A stretch of DNA of 64,000 bases from Nilaparvata lugens (GCF_014356525.2 NC_052518.1:98725422-98789421); one strand, 5' to 3'. Shown: positions 23,468 to 34,924, counted from the first letter of the stretch. Notes: generated by a model not told the origin, from the sequence alone. Numbers and translations: made by a program.

Positions 23468-23875
23468 GTGCGTACTGACATATGTGCCTTGTACACGCGC
23501 ATTCCACTTTTCTTCAGCTGATGCTGAAGCTCTGAAAAGCTTATGGTCTTCCACTTTTCTTCTGCTTATTATATGTATTTATTCAGAAACATTAAGATAC
23601 AAATTTAATATAATAATTATAGCATCAGTTAATAACAAGTGAAATGCGCATGTTCGAGGTGCATAAGTCTGCACGCATCTCTAGTAAGAAGGCTAGTACA
23701 AAAATAAATCATTTGTGGTGTGAGGAAGGATAGTCAATTGAAACTCTCCAACTATGGTTACTAATGTCATAGTAAGGTTTTCAACCCATGAAAGCTTCAA
23801 AAAGGATGGGTAGAGAGTATGATATGAGATTATATTCTATTATGAATAGAATATGCCAGTTATTATGCCTAACAA

Positions 23876-24376
23876 TCTATATAAATAGAAATCGAGCCTC
23901 AAATTTTGATATTCAATAACTTTTTCATGTGTGCACCGAATTTGATGATTTTTTCTTAGTTGTGTTTGTTATGTTCAGGAGCAGATTTATGGCCTATCAA
24001 ATTTTTGATCCGACTTCAGGACCTAGTCTACATATAATCCTTATGGGGGAAGATTTGTGAGCTGACCAGACACAGAAATAAAAATCAGCTGTTATAATCA
24101 TTGCGTCATCCAACAGCCGTCGGTAGATCTGTTCTTCTATTTTCTTTCTACTGATTCACAAAATTCAAATTCTAATAATAATGCCGCGGTACGAACGACG
24201 TCCAAACTTGGGTCGTAGAACTCGAAATGCTGTAAATTCAGAATATGCACGGGAAATTCAGCGGCAAGGAGATATACCATTCAATTTCCCAGCAAGCTGC
24301 ATTCAACTATATCTAAAAGTTTGTCATGAGATGCATTAACACTATTTGGCGGTACGAAGTTCGCCGGGCCAGCTAG
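23876..24376 (+). mobile_element. Small non-autonomous Helitron
   Basis: It starts TCTATATAAATAG after A and ends GGCGGTACGAAGTTCGCC GGGCCAGCTAG before T: a hairpin about 10 bases before a CTAG end, with insertion between A and T, the Helitron hallmark. It retains the first exon-like part of a Helitron protein (24181-24340: MPRYERRPNLGRRTRNAV), which ends at a stop after about 50 codons. Rep and helicase are absent. Confidence 0.8.
24181..24340 (+). pseudogene. N-terminal remnant of a Helitron Rep/helicase ORF
   Basis: The ATG at 24181 starts MPRYERRPNLGRRTRNAVNS, a basic N-terminus typical of insect Helitron proteins. It ends after about 52 codons at TAA near 24337. No Rep motif (HUH) or helicase motif is present, so it can serve only as a family marker. 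Confidence 0.6.
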
Positions 24377-24653
24377 TATGAAATAAAATACGTTCTCTAT
24401 AACAAACTAGACCACGGATCGCTCCAATGATACTATTATTCTTGATGAATAAAGGTAGAGATAAGTTCAAGTCATATTATTCTCAATAATTATTATTAGA
24501 ATACTAGGGTCCTGTTGCATGAGAAAATACAAGCTAGTATTTTAGTAATTTCCTATTCTGATAACCAGCAGTGTATAAAACACTGTTTTAAACATAACGA
24601 TTGTTATAGAGAACGTATTTTATTTCATACTAGCTGGCCCGGCGAACTTCCTA
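24348..24653. repeat. Inverted repeat of the Helitron 3' end and flank
   Basis: GAAGTTCGCCGGGCCAGCTAG plus the flank ATGAAATAAAATACGTTCTC at 24348-24405 is present in reverse complement at about 24600-24653, enclosing about 200 bases. Both copies keep the same flank, so the whole junction was duplicated and inverted rather than inserted twice. Confidence 0.75.
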
Positions 24654-25262
24654 TTTTATTTCATACTTCAAGACATAATAACGTGGTATATTAAAAAATG
24701 TTTCACTGGTAAGAACTTGCCTTGCTTAGTAGTTGTAATAGAATTGTACAATTTGTGATTAACCAATTTTTCATTTGTTTTATGCATTCATACACCGATC
24801 TCAATAATTTAAAACCTGCACAATAGGTTCACAGAGAAGTAAATAACGTTGTAATAAATGATACTATAATAAATAATATTCGTATGGCTTTTATTGGTGG
24901 TGAGTTCCTGACGGAAGTTCCACCTCGCCTGAATATATCATTTGAGCCGTCAATGGGCCTTACGACTGTCATACTTCAGCCGGGACCGATAGTTTAACGT
25001 GCCCATCCGATAACACGGGAGTGACCTGTTCAAAAACTTTTGGCTCTGAGTGGGGTTTGAACCCGGGATCTCTAGGTTGCTACGCAAGCACTCTATCCAC
25101 TAGACCACGGATCACTCCAATGATACTATTATTCTTGATGAAAAAAAGGTAGAGGTAAGTTTAAGTCATATTATTCTCAATAATTATTAGAATACTAGGG
25201 TCCTGTTGCATGAGAAAATACAAGCAAATATTTTTGTAATTTTCTATTCTGATAGCCAGCTG
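24405..25262. repeat. Direct duplication of about 165 bp
   Basis: The block from AGACCACGGATC to CTATTCTGATA occurs at about 24408-24570 and 25103-25260 with few differences. The first copy carries only the last bases of the SINE head; the second abuts the whole SINE. Confidence 0.75.
24886..25112 (-). mobile_element. tRNA-derived SINE
   Basis: On the minus strand GTGGTCTAGTGGATAGAGTG (A box) is followed by CCGGGTTCAAACCCC (B box) at tRNA spacing, then about 150 bases of unrelated body. AATGATACTAT occurs on both sides (about 24857 and 25115), a possible target duplication. The head resembles a tRNA; the loops no longer fold convincingly. Confidence 0.75.
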
Positions 25263-25335
25263 ACTACTAATATTATTAGTTTGTATTTCAACATGCAATA
25301 AGGCCCCACAGAGTAGAATACTCAACTATACTTAC

Positions 25336-25407
25336 TAGCTACACCTCGGAATGGCGGTCTTGCCCATCCTTTCTGTTCTATGCTTGGCGCATCTGGATTA
25401 TACTCGG
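25336..25407 (-). CDS. RBM26: RBM26-like gene, 72-base exon
   Basis: The acceptor TTTTTTTCAG and donor GTAAGTATAG frame 72 bases that encode EYNPDAPSIEQKGWARPPFR. The YNPxAPSI wording is found after the proline-rich linker in RBM26, so the small exon is confidently part of the gene. It joins both neighbours in phase 1. Confidence 0.88.
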
Positions 25408-26339
25408 CTGAAAAAAATAAAATTTTAAATTTCGTGTGAAAGACACTACAGTATCATTCAATTAATTGCTGGGCGTAAACAATAATGAAAATACTCGCTT
25501 TCCTCAAGTATATAACATGAAATAAGTAACTTTATAACTTTTATTGTGTTGCAAAAATTGAGATGTATGGTGATTGAAAAAGCAATTCATTATATTACAA
25601 CATTAGTATTACAAGGACTCGATTAAATCTTTGTCACCGATTTGGGGGTTGTATAAACAGTGAAATAAGTTCAACAGATGATTCAAAACAAAGTATTGCG
25701 GAACATGGTGAATGCACCCTGGTACATAAGGAACAGCGATTTGCACCGAGATCTGCACATCCCCTATGTGACCAGTGAGATAAGACGATTGGCAGCCCAT
25801 CATGAGTCACGTCTTCATCAACACGACAACACCGAAGTCATTTAACTGCTAGAAAACATTGAACTCACAAGGAGGTTGAAGAGAACAAAGCCCTTCGAGT
25901 TGGTGTAGTGCTAGTGAAGCGAAAAAAGTATATTAAATAAATGTGTAGTGAAAGAATTTAAAGTAGTGAAATTATAGATTAGAACTGTAGGCTTCACTGG
26001 AAGACAATAGAAATTAATATTTTAGGATAAGAAATAAGAGAACAAAATTAATGGTTAGTCCTAGTGACTAGTTTTAATAGAAATAATTTAAAAAAAAAAA
26101 CGATTAAAGACCTGCGCTTGCGCTCTGAGCTACACAATGACACTTGACCACAGCTCGAAATGTTATAAAATTAAAAAATAATAAAAACAAATATTTTGGT
26201 GTGAACTGTTCATAGCTTGTTAATACGCTAGGATACAAACTACATCGCTCGAAGACTCTATGGCGGTCTGAAACGGCCCAAAGTTTACAACTATCTGAAA
26301 AGGTCTTTACAGTTTGCATGCAGGCTACTTTTGCCATTT
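25408..26339. other. Intron sequence, no gene seen
   Basis: AT-rich. The interval 25600-25870 has slightly higher GC and a short minus-strand open frame (25609-25803) without recognisable domain. A poly-A run lies at 26091-26100. No repeat family identified. Confidence 0.4.
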
Positions 26340-26537
26340 ATTATTCAATCATTGAAAAATATATTTTCTTGATGAATGAAATATATTTGATTGATTTCAA
26401 CAGGAATCAACAGTTAATATTACATCAGATATATCAGGTATATCTATCTTCTATAGAAGGCAGTGACAGACAAGGCATAGACTCGGCAACGCTGTTCTAT
26501 CTTTCTCCACTGTCATTATAACGTGGTCTTTACTATA
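26340..26537. mobile_element. TIR family A, right-half copy
   Basis: It matches the right half of the family (AACAGTTAATATTACATCA ... CATTATAACGTGG) and ends CTTTACTATA; the left arm is missing. A further terminal fragment, GCCATTATAACGTGGACCTC, lies at 26735-26803. Confidence 0.7.
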
Positions 26538-26895
26538 GACTACAGAAGGACATAATAAAAATATTATGGTTCTTGAAGAAATGTGTCACCCTCATTCACT
26601 TACATTCATTACAACTCATATAGTTATAATGTTGAAATAATGATGTACAGTTTATTTCACAGAGACTCATTTCATTTTCTATACTTTTCTCATACACTTT
26701 TCAACGCTGGGAATTCTTGAGCTTATCCAGTCGTGAAAAATGCGCACAGGTTATCGGTTGGTATCCGCTCTGTCCCTGCCATTATAACGTGGACCTCTTT
26801 ATAGTATTTTGTTGTCCTAATAGTTTGTCGGTAGTCCTCCGATAATTCATCCTCATTTTCACTAGTTATTGAATTGACATTTTAGTGTGACTTAC

Positions 26896-27090
26896 GTGGA
26901 TTGTTGCCTTGAGCGTTCCTGTGAGTAGCCATACGGTGATCGGACTCCTCTCGATGTCCAGTCTTAGTGGAGGTGATCGGCGTACTCTGGTACTTGGAGA
27001 GCATATGCGGCAACTGCACATCATCCACCACAACAGGATCCGTTCCATGATCAAAACGGCAGAGCTCACCTCTCATACAGTAGCCTTTCT
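26896..27090 (-). CDS. RBM26: RBM26-like gene, CCCH zinc-finger exon
   Basis: The acceptor TTCTATTTCAG and donor GTAAGTCAC frame 195 bases. It begins EKGYCMRGELCRFDHG and continues TDPVVVDDVQLPHML, close to the GFCMRGDMCPFDHG...DPVVVEDVNLPGML of vertebrate RBM26. Together with the Cys of the previous exon the spacing is C-x8-C-x5-C-x3-H. This is the most conserved part of the protein in the window and presumably binds RNA. The rest of the exon is a polar, less conserved linker. Confidence 0.92.
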
Positions 27091-27866
27091 CTGAAATAGA
27101 AAACAATTGTCACTCATCAATATGAGAATAATAAACACTTTATCTCTATAACTATTATAGTTTTAGTTCATAACATCATATGAATACACTAACATATGAT
27201 CAAAATAAGAATCTTCTAGCAGAATTTATTTATTTCATATCACTTGAAAATGGCATCAATGTCCGAAACATGTTGTGAATAAATATTTTCAAAAAGGGTA
27301 CTAAGATTTTTATTTTTCCCTCTATTTCTATAATAAACACTGTATATTTGTAGTATGATTTTAAAAGCTAATAATGAAGAGTTCCGTAAAATTATTCAAT
27401 ATGTAGTCTGTAAAAAACAACGAATAGATCCTTGTATGAGGCTGACCATTATCGGTAGGACAAGACATGCAAGATAAACAAGTGTGTACATGTATGTTTA
27501 TCATGCACTCACACATGTTCATCATGTATGTTTTGATATCAGTGAGAGGCTTTGAACAAAAAACAGATGTTTGACTAGAGCTTCCAACCAAGTAACAAGT
27601 ACCATGTACTGTAGTTCGGAATGCAAAGTCGTATTCACGTTTAAAAACTCAAGAGCTAGAGTAAAATCAAGTTAAAATCTATTATCCAATTCATCAGTTA
27701 TCCGGACACTCTACAGATAGAAATTAATGTGAAATTGCATTTATACAGCATTTAAATAGGGTTTTTCTTTAATAATAATTATCCTGACACTGTCATGCAT
27801 TAATTTATCTGGATAATCGGTGCTCTACTCTACTGCCTTTATAACGTGGACCTCACTAGTAGGCAC
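27091..27866. other. Intron sequence with repeat fragments
   Basis: CACTTGAAAATGGCATCAAT near 27241 resembles a recurrent retroelement 3' end. 27455-27600 is a family E relative. 27829-27860 is a family A end. No gene seen. Confidence 0.45.
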
Positions 27867-28078
27867 TAAGCTAGGTTTACACTAGTTCAAAAAGTGACAC
27901 TGGAGATCTGCTATATAGCCCAGCTATATAGAAGTTTTAAGCCTATTTTCTCAGCTATATAGCAGAAAATGAACTAGGCTTATCCAAAATTTTCTGTAAA
28001 CATCAAAGAGAATCTGAGCTACAGTAGCAGAGCTACATGTAGCTCTGCTACATGTCAATTTTTGTTTATAGCAGAGCT

Positions 28079-28089
28079 AGATGTAGCTG
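28079..28089. repeat. Left target-site duplication of the LINE
   Basis: AGATGTAGCTG here is repeated exactly at 30459-30469. The uninterrupted target can be read from the opposite palindrome arm near 31060-31090. Confidence 0.88.
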
Positions 28090-30428
28090 ACAGATTGGAA
28101 AAGAAGATTTCATGGAACAAATAGCAGGTAAAAACACCTTACATGATGTCACGAATGATAACGACATTAGGCTGAGTGAATTTGCAGTAGCAAATAACAT
28201 GGTCATCAGTAGTACTTGTTTCCCAAGAAAGAAAATATGTATGGGTACTTGGACCTCACCCTCTTCAGGAACGGTAACACAAATTGACCATGTGCTGACA
28301 TCTAAAAGACATGCATCATCCATTATGAATGTTAAATCACAGAGAGGGCCAAATTGTGACTCTGACAATTTCCTTGTATCAGTCAAGTTGAGGAGAAAGG
28401 CTGTTAAGAATCGGAGATGGAAGAGGTGTCAGAAAGTGCATGATAGACATAGAAAGCGTTAAAAATGATGAGAAGGCAAGACGATATGAGGAAGAACTGG
28501 ATAGACTGATCCCTGATGGTTTGAATGAACTGGAACGTGATGAGAGAAAGGTGCAAGAATTGTGGGATAATATAAGAAAATAATAAATGATGTTGCCCAA
28601 AGAAGCCTTGGAGAGAGGAGAAGGGAAATAAATGAGGAATGGTATGATGAGGAGTGCAAGGTGGCCATAAGACAGAAAAATGAGGATAGAAATCTGATGA
28701 TACAGAGAGATACCAGGAGGAACCGAGCTAAATATTCAGAAAGTCGGAAAGTAGCAAACACACTTTGTAGGAAGAAAAAGAGAGAATTCATGATAAGGAT
28801 CATAGAAAATATTGAGGAATTGAATGAAAGAAACGAAAAAATAAAGTTTAATCAAGCGGTCAAGAAAATGAGGAAAGGATTCCAGCCTAACTTAATTGCA
28901 TGCAAAGACATGAATGGAAGAGTGCTTGGTGAAGAGGATAAGATCATGGACAGATGGGCTGAACATTTTAGCAGTGTCCTGAACTAAAATGATGATGGAG
29001 AAGACACAACCACTTATGCAAGTGCAGAACACCTGCTCCTTTTCCCTACATTGGGAGAAGAAGAAGAAATAATAAAGAGGATGAAGAATAATAAAGCACC
29101 TATATATAATAAATAATAAAGGCAGAGACACAATACCATCTGAGTTGCTCAAGTATGGAGGAAAGAAAATCTTAAGAGCTGTACATACCTTGGTTGGATG
29201 GATATGGGAGCAAGAAAAAATGCCGGAAGAATGGACTGAAGGTATAATATGTCCCATCTATAAAAAAGGTGATAAAATGGTATGCAGCAACTATGGAGGC
29301 ATAACTTTACTCTGCACCTCTTACAAGATTTTTTCATCACTGCTGTTGAAACGATTAGGGGTCTATGCAGAAGAATTGATGGATCATCAGTGTGGCTTCA
29401 GGCACGGAAGAAGCACTGTGGACCAGATATTCGTAATGAGGCAAATCATGGAGAAATGTTATGAATACGATACAGATTTGCATATGCTCTTTGTGGACTT
29501 CCGCCAAGCATTTGATAGCATCAAAAGAGACAGAAGGATGAATGTGCTAGATGAGATGGGAATCCCAAGAAAGTTGACCAGTCTCATAAAGATGACAATG
29601 TATGGTACGACAGCGCAAGTTAAAATAGGAAACAAACTGAGTCGCTCATTCAATGTTACAACCGGTGTAAGACAAGGTGACGCACTGTCAGCAACCCTCT
29701 TCAATTTGATGCTTGAAACAATACTTCAGAAGATAGGTACAAGTAACACAATACTTAACAGAACAAGTCAAATACTGGCCTATGCGGATGATGTGGTGCT
29801 GATAGCAAGGAATCACGATAAGTTGAAAGAGATTTTCAGCACAATGAAAGAGGAAGCAAGAGTGCTGGGTCTGGAAATTAATATTGGAAAGACTAAGTAT
29901 ATGAGAATGTCTGCAAATGAAAGAAGAAGGCACGTAGACAACTTGATGCTATCAGATGATTGCAGCATTGATGGTGTCAGCGAGTTCAAGTATCTTGGAG
30001 TTATACTGACAGCCGACAATAAGACTAGCCAAGAAATTTCTAGCAGAATTATGATGGGCAGTCGAGCGTATTTTGCAGTGGTCGAAGGATCTGGGGACCA
30101 CTATGTGATGGAGGGGTTTGGAGAACCAGACATAACAGCGAAATCGATGAGGCTATAGGGGAAGGAAATATTGTAAGATTTATTAAGGCAAGAAGGATGG
30201 AATGGCTTGGACATGTGGTGAGAATGAATATGGAAAGGACACAACTTAGACTGCTGGATGGACGAATGATGGGGACAAGAAAGAGAGGAAGACCGAGAAC
30301 GAGATGGATAAATGATGTGATAGGTGATCTGTGTGTGCTGGGCGTATCCAACAACTGGCGGCAAAGATCCCAGAGAAGAGACGATTGGAGGCATTGTGTT
30401 GAGGAGGCCAAGGTCCACCCAGGACTGT
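28090..30428 (+). pseudogene. LINE endonuclease/reverse transcriptase, frame-broken
   Basis: The first part (28112-28462) is the endonuclease end: GKNTLHDVTND, GTWTSPSSGTVTQIDHVL and RGPNCDSDN. A linker follows (28661-28987), then RT from 29145: PEEWTEGIICPIYKKGDK, CGFRHGRSTVDQIF, FVDFRQAFDS, GVRQGDALS and LAYADDVVLI, with the catalytic YADD intact. The last part (30197-30430) carries MEWLGHVVRMN and GTRKRGRPRTRWINDV. Several frame changes and stops (near 28460, 28985, 30155) make it non-functional. The wording fits LINE proteins often annotated as craniofacial development protein 2-like; the clade was not settled. Confidence 0.85.
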
Positions 30429-30458
30429 AGAGCCAACTAAAGTAAAGTAAAGTAAGTA
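28090..30458 (+). mobile_element. Non-LTR retrotransposon (EN-RT type), 5'-truncated
   Basis: Bounded by the 11-bp duplication AGATGTAGCTG and ending in (TAAAG)n-like repeats. It starts in the endonuclease domain and reads through RT to the family's C-terminus. 2369 bp, so the 5' part including ORF1 is missing. Confidence 0.88.
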
Positions 30459-31282
30459 AGATGTAGCTGCTCTGTCCTTGAAGGAAGGCTGCCGCAGCTG
30501 TTTGCAGCTGTTTAGTGCCTGCTGGTTTTACACCAGATATACTGTACTCATTTGTTGTCAGAGTGCTAGTAGGTTACTGCGCATTGTGAGCATTTCTTTT
30601 TGATTTATATATTATTGTGCAATAATGGAGAGTGAGTAATTTGACTGGAATATATACAAAATTATCCAATATCTTCTACCTCTTTTCTGTGCTAAACATA
30701 TCACAGTAGATGCGGCGAGAGCAGCGGCTGTTGCAAGAACTACCTTCTTCTTCGGCATCTGGCTGGGAACTGAGCAGTGAATACTGGTTTATTCCAAACT
30801 ATATGTAGCTCTGCTACAGGTAATGGCATCAAATTGGCAGCAAAGAGAAAAAAAAAGAAATTATTTAATATTATCTTTATTCCAGTCAAATTCACTCTCC
30901 ATCATTGAAGAATAATATATAAATCAAAAAGAAATGCTCGCAATGCGCAGTAACCTACTAGCACTCTGACAACAAATGAGTACAGTATATCTGGTGTAAA
31001 CCCAGCAGGCACTAAACAGCTACAAACAGCAGTAAACAGCTGCGGCAGCCTTCCTTCAAGGACAGAGCAGTTACATCTAGCTCTGCTATCAATAAAAATT
31101 GACATGTAGCAGAGCTACATATAGCTCTGCTACATAAAATTAGCGTTAAATCTACTTATAGCAGAGCTACATCTAGCAGAGCTATATGTAGCTGACAGAA
31201 CTATATGTAGTTCAAAGTTTATATAGATCTCCAGCTACATAGTGTAAACGTAGCTTTAGTTCTAGTAAGTAAGTGCGCTTAC

Positions 31283-31465
31283 CATCGAAGTCCCTGCATC
31301 TCTGTTTGGTGGAAAAGTTTGCTTTGGAAGCGTCAACCGCGCTTTGAAGTTGTGGAGCTCTACGCTCAAAGATCGAACCCTGCAAGTCGCCATCAGGACT
31401 AGCACGCTTGCTATCTTGAGTTGGAGAGCCCGTTTCAGACAGATTCTCTCTGTCATGACGACCGT
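31283..31465 (-). CDS. RBM26: RBM26-like gene, exon ending in the first half of the CCCH finger
   Basis: The acceptor ATGTTTTTAG and donor GTAAGCGC frame 183 bases. A charged linker (GRHDRENLSETGSPTQDSKR) leads to KQRCRDFDG at the end; its Cys is the first ligand of the CCCH finger completed by the next exon. Human RBM26 has RCRDYDEKG at the same place, which fixes the identification. The exon lies 25 bases right of the end of a nested TIR element. Confidence 0.85.
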
Positions 31466-31637
31466 CTAAAAACATATAATACCTACGTTATTTTCATAGA
31501 AGCATTACATAGAACATACAATCTCCATAGATCACTAAAGAACATATAACTATTACTATCGAAATTCAAACAGTGTTTCTATCTAAAAAAGATGTCTCTA
31601 AACTGAACTAAGATGAAAAACGTTCAAAAACAACACT

Positions 31638-32007
31638 TGGGGCCGGTTTCCGAGCTTGGGATTTAGCTAAGTCCTAGACTTTAAACAGCTGGAGTCAGAA
31701 AATTGGCTTTCCAAAACGGGGCGTAGTCGCAGTTATAACAATAGTCGTAGTTTTTATTTTCTCATTTCTATAATTGCAAACGTTGTTCCTTGTCGAAATT
31801 AAACATTTCTAAATAATTCAAAATAGCTGAAACTTTACACTATTTTCTCATTTTATTTTGTGTCCAATTTTCTAGTTCTTTGAAATTTAATTCAAACGTG
31901 ACTTTGACAATGACTACGACTACGCCCCGTTTCGGAAAGCCAATTTTCTTACTCCAGCTGTTTAAAGTCTAGAACTTAGCCAAATCCCGAGCTCGGAAAC
32001 CAGCCCT
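31638..32007. mobile_element. Palindromic MITE (GGGGCCGGTTTCCGAGCTTG)
   Basis: 370 bp. GCTAAGTCCTAGACTTTAAA and GGCTTTCCAAAACGGGGCGT at the left are mirrored by the right arm (CGCCCCGTTTCGGAAAGCC, AAGTCTAGAACTTAGC, GAGCTCGGAAACCAGCCC). Confidence 0.85.
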
Positions 32008-32089
32008 AAGTTTACATAATTCATCACTAAGTAAATCAAACCTAGTATTGGTTTGGAAGGAACTCTTGAATACTATAAAGTACTCTGTA

Positions 32090-32226
32090 CCGGTTGCACA
32101 ACAGCCGGTTAAATTTTAACCGTGATTAATTCCACGAGAACCAATCAGAGAAGCCGTCTTTTCAAAAACGCCTTCTCGTGAAATTAATCACGGTTAAAAT
32201 TTAAGCGGCTGTTGTGCGACCGAGCC
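32090..32226. mobile_element. Palindromic MITE (CCGGTTGCACAACAGCCGGT)
   Basis: 137 bp. The left arm with AAATTTTAACCGTGATTAAT is mirrored at the right by ATTAATCACGGTTAAAATTT and GGCTGTTGTGCGACCG. A fragment of the same family lies at about 54485-54560. Confidence 0.88.
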
Positions 32227-32704
32227 TCTATCAACTGAATATATTTTCAAATGTTGATGTCAAACTTGAAATTATTGTACTCATCAATACAATAACAAAT
32301 ATATATGTATGTGTGTGAAACTGTGAAATGAATTTGAATTTGAAATCATATAATAGGGCTAGAGTAACAAAGCTAGCTCAAAACTGCTCTACTTTTAAAC
32401 TTTATAAATAGGTAGTAAAATTTCCAAAAGATTCATTGCTAAGAATTTTTGAGTCCATTATATTGAGAGCTTTATAGCGAGCTGATTCATAACGTAACAT
32501 ATTATACGCAAGTTATTATCCAAGAATCGTGCCTAGTAGCAATCAAAATAATTATTTTTTATGGAAACATAGAAGCTAACAGGATTTCTCCCAATAATGG
32601 CTTCCATAACTCACTAGTTACAATGATTCATGATACAATATTTATTTATTCATTCACAATGACTCATGATACCATATTATGTATCTATTAATTTGTGAAT
32701 ACAA

Positions 32705-33270
32705 TTACAAATCATATAAATATGACTGGGATAGAACAGCAGGCTTGGCCCAAAACTATTCTTCTTCAAAAGAAAAATATCATTTTAATTCTCTCGAAGA
32801 GTTCTTATTTATATTATGCATATAACAAATAAGTTTTACTCTTTGCTTCTAGAAGTTTTATACTCATCTATATATTTATTCTCTGTTCAATTTAAAATAA
32901 TTTTTCATTTGTTTTCATAAAAATGTAGTGATAGTATGCAATGGGTCTTCCAAGACCTGGCAATGCATTTTAATTTGTGATTAAGAATCAATTAAGAAAA
33001 GGATGTTATTCTGTCAAAGAAGAAAATAATGTTATTCTATGAAAGTAGAAAATAATGTTATTCTTTTGATAAATATCATAGCAAGCTCAACAGAAATTTT
33101 ATTCAAAATTTCTAAGCTCATATATATATATATATTATTTTTAGACAAAAATTGAACTTTCAACAGTTAAAACATTACCTAATTTTTCGGACATGTTATT
33201 CATTATCAAAATTTTGGAATAGAATAGTTTTGGGCCATGCCTGTTGTTCTTTCCCGATCATAATCATATG
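32705..33270. mobile_element. Fold-back element around GGCCCAAAACTATTCT
   Basis: GGGATAGAACAGCAGGCTTG followed by GGCCCAAAACTATTCT near 32728 is mirrored by AGAATAGTTTTGGGCC and TGCCTGTTGTTCTTTCCCG near 33220-33258. A related single block lies at 48555-48580. Confidence 0.65.
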
Positions 33271-33319
33271 ATTTGTTATTATATTCAAAAATAAATAAAT
33301 AGGCAGTACAGTATAACAT

Positions 33320-33522
33320 ATTGAAACGCAATAGAATATGTCAAGTACCCTTTTATTTTATCACGCCACACCTAGATTCAACTCTTCAAGGGCCATTTTC
33401 AAGTGTAAAAAGTGTATAGCCTTTCCTACACTAGAAAATTAATCTTGAAGAGTTGAAAATAGTCGTGTTGTGATAATATAGAAGGGGACTTGATATATAT
33501 TCTATTGTGTTTCAACACACAA
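33320..33522. mobile_element. Fold-back MITE (ATTGAAACGCAATAGAATAT)
   Basis: The left arm ATTGAAACGCAATAGAATAT with TCAACTCTTCAAG is mirrored by CTTGAAGAGTTGAAA and ATATTCTATTGTGTTTCAA. Related copies: 34925-35500 (interrupted) and 61205-61445. Confidence 0.75.
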
Positions 33523-33569
33523 AATAGTCCCAAGAGTAGAAGTGAGTACTACTGTAGAACTATGTCAGC

Positions 33570-34480
33570 AGAAGCCCCCTGTGGGTTGGGGAGCTTTGAG
33601 TCGAACATCGTACTCAAGAATGTGTTGAAAACCAGAATTCACCCACAGTATCCCTGCTTGTCGTAGGAGGCGACTAAAAGGGACTCCACGGCAACTCCAG
33701 AAATCGCCTTGCCTTCAAACCCACGGGATCTGCCCCATCAGGGCAGTTTCGCAGGGGCAAAAAGAAAAACCCAAGAGAGATGGGTAAAACTCCAGGCACG
33801 AATGTCGGTCAAGAGGCTAAGTCAAGGGTGACCATGTGCCCTAGAGGCAATTTGGCAACCCCTCCATCAGCGGAAGGACCTACAAAAAAGCCAGAAGTGG
33901 AACTCACGTAGGTCACGAGTTTGTGGGTGGAGAGGCCAAATTCACCACTGCTCAAAGGAGGGCGGCCATTCAGGCAAAACTTCTTGGGAGAGGTGAGGCT
34001 TTAGACCCTGCAGAGTTTCGGAGGGGCAAAAAAAACCAAAAGATCAGAGATGGGTGAAACTCCAGGCAAAAATGTGGGTCAAGAGGCTGAGTCGAGGATG
34101 GCCGGGCGCCTGGCGCCCTAGAGGCAGTTTGTCGTCCCCTCTCTCAGCGGAAGGACCTACAAAAAGACCAGGAGTGGAACTCACGTAGGTCACGAGTTTT
34201 AGGTGGAGAGACTAAATCTCACCACTGATCAAAGAATTGCGGCTATTGAGGCAAAACTTCATGGGAGAGGTGAGGCTTTTGACCTCGCGAAGTTTCGGAG
34301 GGGCAAAAAGGAAAAAAAACACAAGAGACTAGAGATGGGTGAAACTCCAGGCACAAATGTGGGTCAAGAGGCTGAGTCAAGGGTCGCCGGGCGCCCTAGA
34401 GGCAACTTGGCCACCCTTTCCTCAGCGGAAGGACCTTCAAAGAAGGCCAGGAGTGGAACTCACGTAGGTCGCGAGGACTA
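33570..34480 (+). repeat. LINE-like leader and about 2.7 tandem copies of a 270-bp unit
   Basis: Units start GGGGCAAAAA at 33754, 34023 and 34300 (periods 269 and 277). They share GAGATGGGTGAAACTCCAGG and GAAGGACCT. The last unit reads as a charged Ala/Arg/Lys-rich peptide (34203-34481: TTDQRIAAIEAKLHGRGEAF). The upstream CTGCTTGTCGTAGGAGGCGA is reminiscent of 5' leaders of some insect LINEs. Probably the 5' UTR/ORF1 remnant of a LINE; the family is not fixed. Confidence 0.55.
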
Positions 34481-34924
34481 ATCAGTCTGAAGAGACTGCC
34501 AAGCATATCACACTGGATTGCGACAAGCAACCAGGTGTGATGAATGGGATGTTAGCATAGGGAAAAACTCCTGGTTCTTGTAAAAGACATAGGTATTGCT
34601 TTGCCCAACTAACATAGTACTTGGGAACACAATAGGCTTCGATTGACGTGTGTGGCTCTTTGAACCTTTGGATCCTTGAATCCGTCCCTTCAAAAACAAT
34701 AAACATGTCACCAGAATATTATAAATCAAATCTACAGATGCAATGAGTAGTAAATTTCAAGTTTCAATGACGACAAAAAAATTAAAATGTTTAAAGCTAA
34801 ACACTAGTTTAAAAAATATTGAAAAACTATATAATTTTATTTCATCATAACACAGTAAATTTAAAGTTTCCATGACTACGAAAAAATAAACATATTCATT
34901 CATAAACTTCAACCACTTGCAATA

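Larger units (their letters stand above)
27867..31258. mobile_element. Long palindromic TIR element interrupted by a LINE
   Basis: Ends TAAGCTAGGTTTACACTA and TAGTGTAAACGTAGCTTTA. Without the LINE (28090-30458 plus one target copy) the element is about 1.0 kb and folds into arms of more than 400 bases rich in AGCAGAGCTACATGTAGCTC motifs. The centre lies near 30840. No transposase is visible. Confidence 0.82.

Noticed and set aside
27241..27300. Penelope-like 3' end (CACTTGAAAATGGCATCAAT)
   Set aside because: The wording is suggestive only; no RT or GIY-YIG sequence is nearby.
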